Shown here one piece after another: positions 62,675 to 64,000 of a DNA stretch of 64,000 nt; positions within the stretch are counted from its first letter, which is position 1; each line of letters opens with the position of its first letter. Location of the stretch: positions 1,116,001 to 1,180,000 of the forward strand of contig NZ_FNJW01000008.1 in NCBI RefSeq assembly GCF_900102725.1, given 5' to 3'. The notes beneath the pieces are model-generated. The model did not search any database, was not told the origin of the DNA, and saw only the letters and a program-made list of their open reading frames with translations. The position numbers and the translations under genes were made by a program. Origin of the DNA: Carnobacterium viridans. GTDB taxonomy: Bacteria > Bacillota > Bacilli > Lactobacillales > Carnobacteriaceae.

Positions 62675-63376
62675 ATGAAAAAAATTTATTCAACATCTTA
62701 TCATCATACTTATCATTGTGAAAAAACAGCGCAGTGTTGTATATCTAACGTCCCCTTATTTCAATCCCTAACAACCGAACAAAAAGAACAAATTCATTCA
62801 TTAATCCATCACAAACACTATTCTAAAGGAGAAACGATTTATCGACCTGGTGAACTTGCTGATTCTCTTCATGTATTACAAAGTGGTAAAATACGTGTTT
62901 ATCGATTATCAGATACGGGAAAAGAACAATTGATCCGAATGGTAACTCAAGGTGAGTTCACCGGAGAATTAGCTTTGTTCAAGAAGGGTGTTTACCAAGC
63001 ATTTGCGGAAGCGCTAACGGATTGCTCGATTTGTGCTATCAAACATTCCGATTTTCGTGAGCTTCTTCTTCAATGCCCAGCTATGTCAATTGAAATGTTG
63101 GCTACAATTTCTGACAGATTGGGAACTTCTGAGCAACAAACAGCTTGGGCAACTACCGAAACTGTACGAGACCGTTTATTACACTTTTTGATTAGTTTAA
63201 CTGACACTACTGAAAAAGAACCCATTGTTGAGCTAAAGATGGCTAAAAAAGATTTAGCCTCTTATCTTGGAACCACTTCCGAATCATTAAGTCGTGAACT
63301 CACTCGGTTAGAAAAAGAAAAAGTTATTCAAGAAATGGCTTATGGAAAGTTTAAACTGAATATGCATTCCCCTTAA
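62675..63376 (+). CDS. Crp/Fnr-family regulator with N-terminal cysteines
   Basis: 233 residues from ATG 62675, eight bases after GGAG. The N-terminus HHTYHCEKTAQCCISNVPLF holds three cysteines, like the iron-sulphur or thiol ligands of Fnr proteins. The cyclic-nucleotide-like barrel (EFTGELALFKKGVYQAFAEA) and the HTH (MAKKDLASYLGTTSESLSRE) with the FNR-type ESLSR recognition helix follow. Oxygen or redox control of the divergent acyl-CoA dehydrogenase operon is expected. Confidence 0.9.
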   Translation: MKKIYSTSYHHTYHCEKTAQCCISNVPLFQSLTTEQKEQIHSLIHHKHYSKGETIYRPGELADSLHVLQSGKIRVYRLSDTGKEQLIRMVTQGEFTGELALFKKGVYQAFAEALTDCSICAIKHSDFRELLLQCPAMSIEMLATISDRLGTSEQQTAWATTETVRDRLLHFLISLTDTTEKEPIVELKMAKKDLASYLGTTSESLSRELTRLEKEKVIQEMAYGKFKLNMHSP

Positions 63377-63476
63377 TTGATATCCAGCTTCATTTTTTTT
63401 TATGGATAAGAATACTTTTACATTTGCTACAATCTCTTTCCTTGAGAATGAACTTAACAAGACAACTTAATCATTC

Positions 63477-63490
63477 TTGATTGTAGTCAA
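63477..63490. promoter_or_regulatory. FNR-like box upstream of the second crp/fnr gene
   Basis: TTGATTGTAGTCAA, one mismatch from TTGAT-N4-ATCAA. The right-edge gene starts about 300 bases on, behind repeat copy 3. Confidence 0.55.
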
Positions 63491-63556
63491 TTTTTTACTG
63501 TTAGTTATGAAGTAAGATACAAGTATAAAGAAACCACAATTCGGCTCTGTACTTTT

Positions 63557-63694
63557 TAGTGTTGATAGCTTAGTTAAATGAATGGCACGAAAATTCTGGA
63601 GGAATAGGGTTTGCTTGCTTACATTGGATTCAATGGCTCTCCACAAGTAATCTCGTCTATTCTAGAAGAAATTTTATTTTCTTGTATCAATACC
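63557..63694. repeat. Mosaic inverted-repeat element, copy 3 (138 bases, no middle module)
   Basis: Outer arms as in copies 1 and 2 (TTAGTGTTGATAG left; TATCAATACCA right; TTCTGGAGGAATAGGGTTTG and CTATTCTAGAAGAAAT inside). The ~100-base middle module is absent: the left arm joins the right arm at about 63620-63632. Confidence 0.85.
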
Positions 63695-63789
63695 ATTTTA
63701 CGAAGAGTCCACAATTCGAAAAAGGCAGCAAAGATTGTTATACTTACGTTATTGAATAGGCTTAAAAGTATGTTAATGGAGGGACTACA

Positions 63790-64000
63790 ATGAAAAAAGA
63801 CACTACGCACCATGATCATTCCGTTGAATCACATAAAGCTTGCGTTTCCTTAGTCCCGATTTTTAATCACTTAGAAGATGGGCAGCTAGATGAAATCATG
63901 GGAACCACTCATTCAGTTTCCTATCAAAAACATGAACTTATTTATCATGCCGGGGATGAATCTAATGCTCTTTATATTGTTAACAAAGGAAAAGTTCGTA
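63790..64000 (+). CDS. Crp/Fnr-family regulator, N-terminal part (runs off right edge)
   Basis: 70 codons visible, ATG 63790 behind TGGAGGG. HHDHSVESHKACVSLVPIFN (one cysteine) then ELIYHAGDESNALYIVNKGK, the start of the cyclic-nucleotide-like barrel. It resembles the gene at 62675 and looks like a second Flp/Fnr-type regulator in tandem. The DNA-binding part is outside the window. Confidence 0.88.
   Translation, partial: MKKDTTHHDHSVESHKACVSLVPIFNHLEDGQLDEIMGTTHSVSYQKHELIYHAGDESNALYIVNKGKVR

Overview
The window is AT-rich Gram-positive DNA. Lactic-acid-bacterial gene content (PTS sugar uptake, manganese catalase, class I aldolase, Spx, Fnr/Flp-type regulators, no visible respiratory chain) points to Lactobacillales, most likely a Carnobacterium-like organism. 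The genus is an inference. No rRNA, tRNA or CRISPR array was recognised.

Left part (1-13.4 kb) is a hypervariable accessory region. It holds many small genes in both orientations: membrane proteins, a YefM/YoeB pair, a RelB/RelE-like pair, LytTR+DUF3021, an Hsp33-like chaperone with a MerR regulator, and a GNAT acetyltransferase. Almost every gene or gene pair is separated from the next by one copy of a short motif, TTTCATGTA. There are seven perfect copies between 1.18 and 11.84 kb, plus near copies; I found no perfect copy in the other ~51 kb by eye. One copy overlaps the start of a decayed short tyrosine recombinase (1458-1974) that points away from the array. The layout resembles an integron: recombinase, attachment site, and units ending at a common site. 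It is the best candidate here for an undescribed cassette system. An IS256 copy sits beside the recombinase relic, and IS5- and IS3-type remnants mark the right edge.

Middle part (13.4-34 kb) is ordinary chromosome rich in stress and housekeeping functions: manganese catalase, HelD, a PNPOx-like protein, PPK2, a Rossmann protein, an Spx paralogue lacking the first cysteine of its redox switch, an acyltransferase/esterase/DUF6320 operon, an ISLre2 insertion, OppA, DegV, FetAB and a PepSY lipoprotein. A tandem array of about 51-bp palindromes lies upstream of fetAB.

34-46 kb is mainly carbon metabolism. A dicarboxylate/amino-acid symporter and an ATP-grasp ligase lie behind a leader with a lac-type operator, a small ORF and a terminator. 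An alpha-glucoside PTS/GH4/RpiR operon has a CcpA-type cre site. PfkB kinase, MFS exporter, class I aldolase, phosphoesterase and an SDR follow.

46-64 kb holds 6-phosphogluconate dehydrogenase with a divergent RpiR regulator, stress proteins, oxidoreductases, a relic that looks derived from a group II intron, a VIT-type transporter, and an acyl-CoA dehydrogenase-EtfBA operon. The last is divergent from an Fnr-like gene, with a perfect FNR box at the position expected for anaerobic activation. A second Crp/Fnr gene runs off the right edge. A mosaic inverted-repeat element occurs three times (44.3, 49.8 and 63.6 kb).
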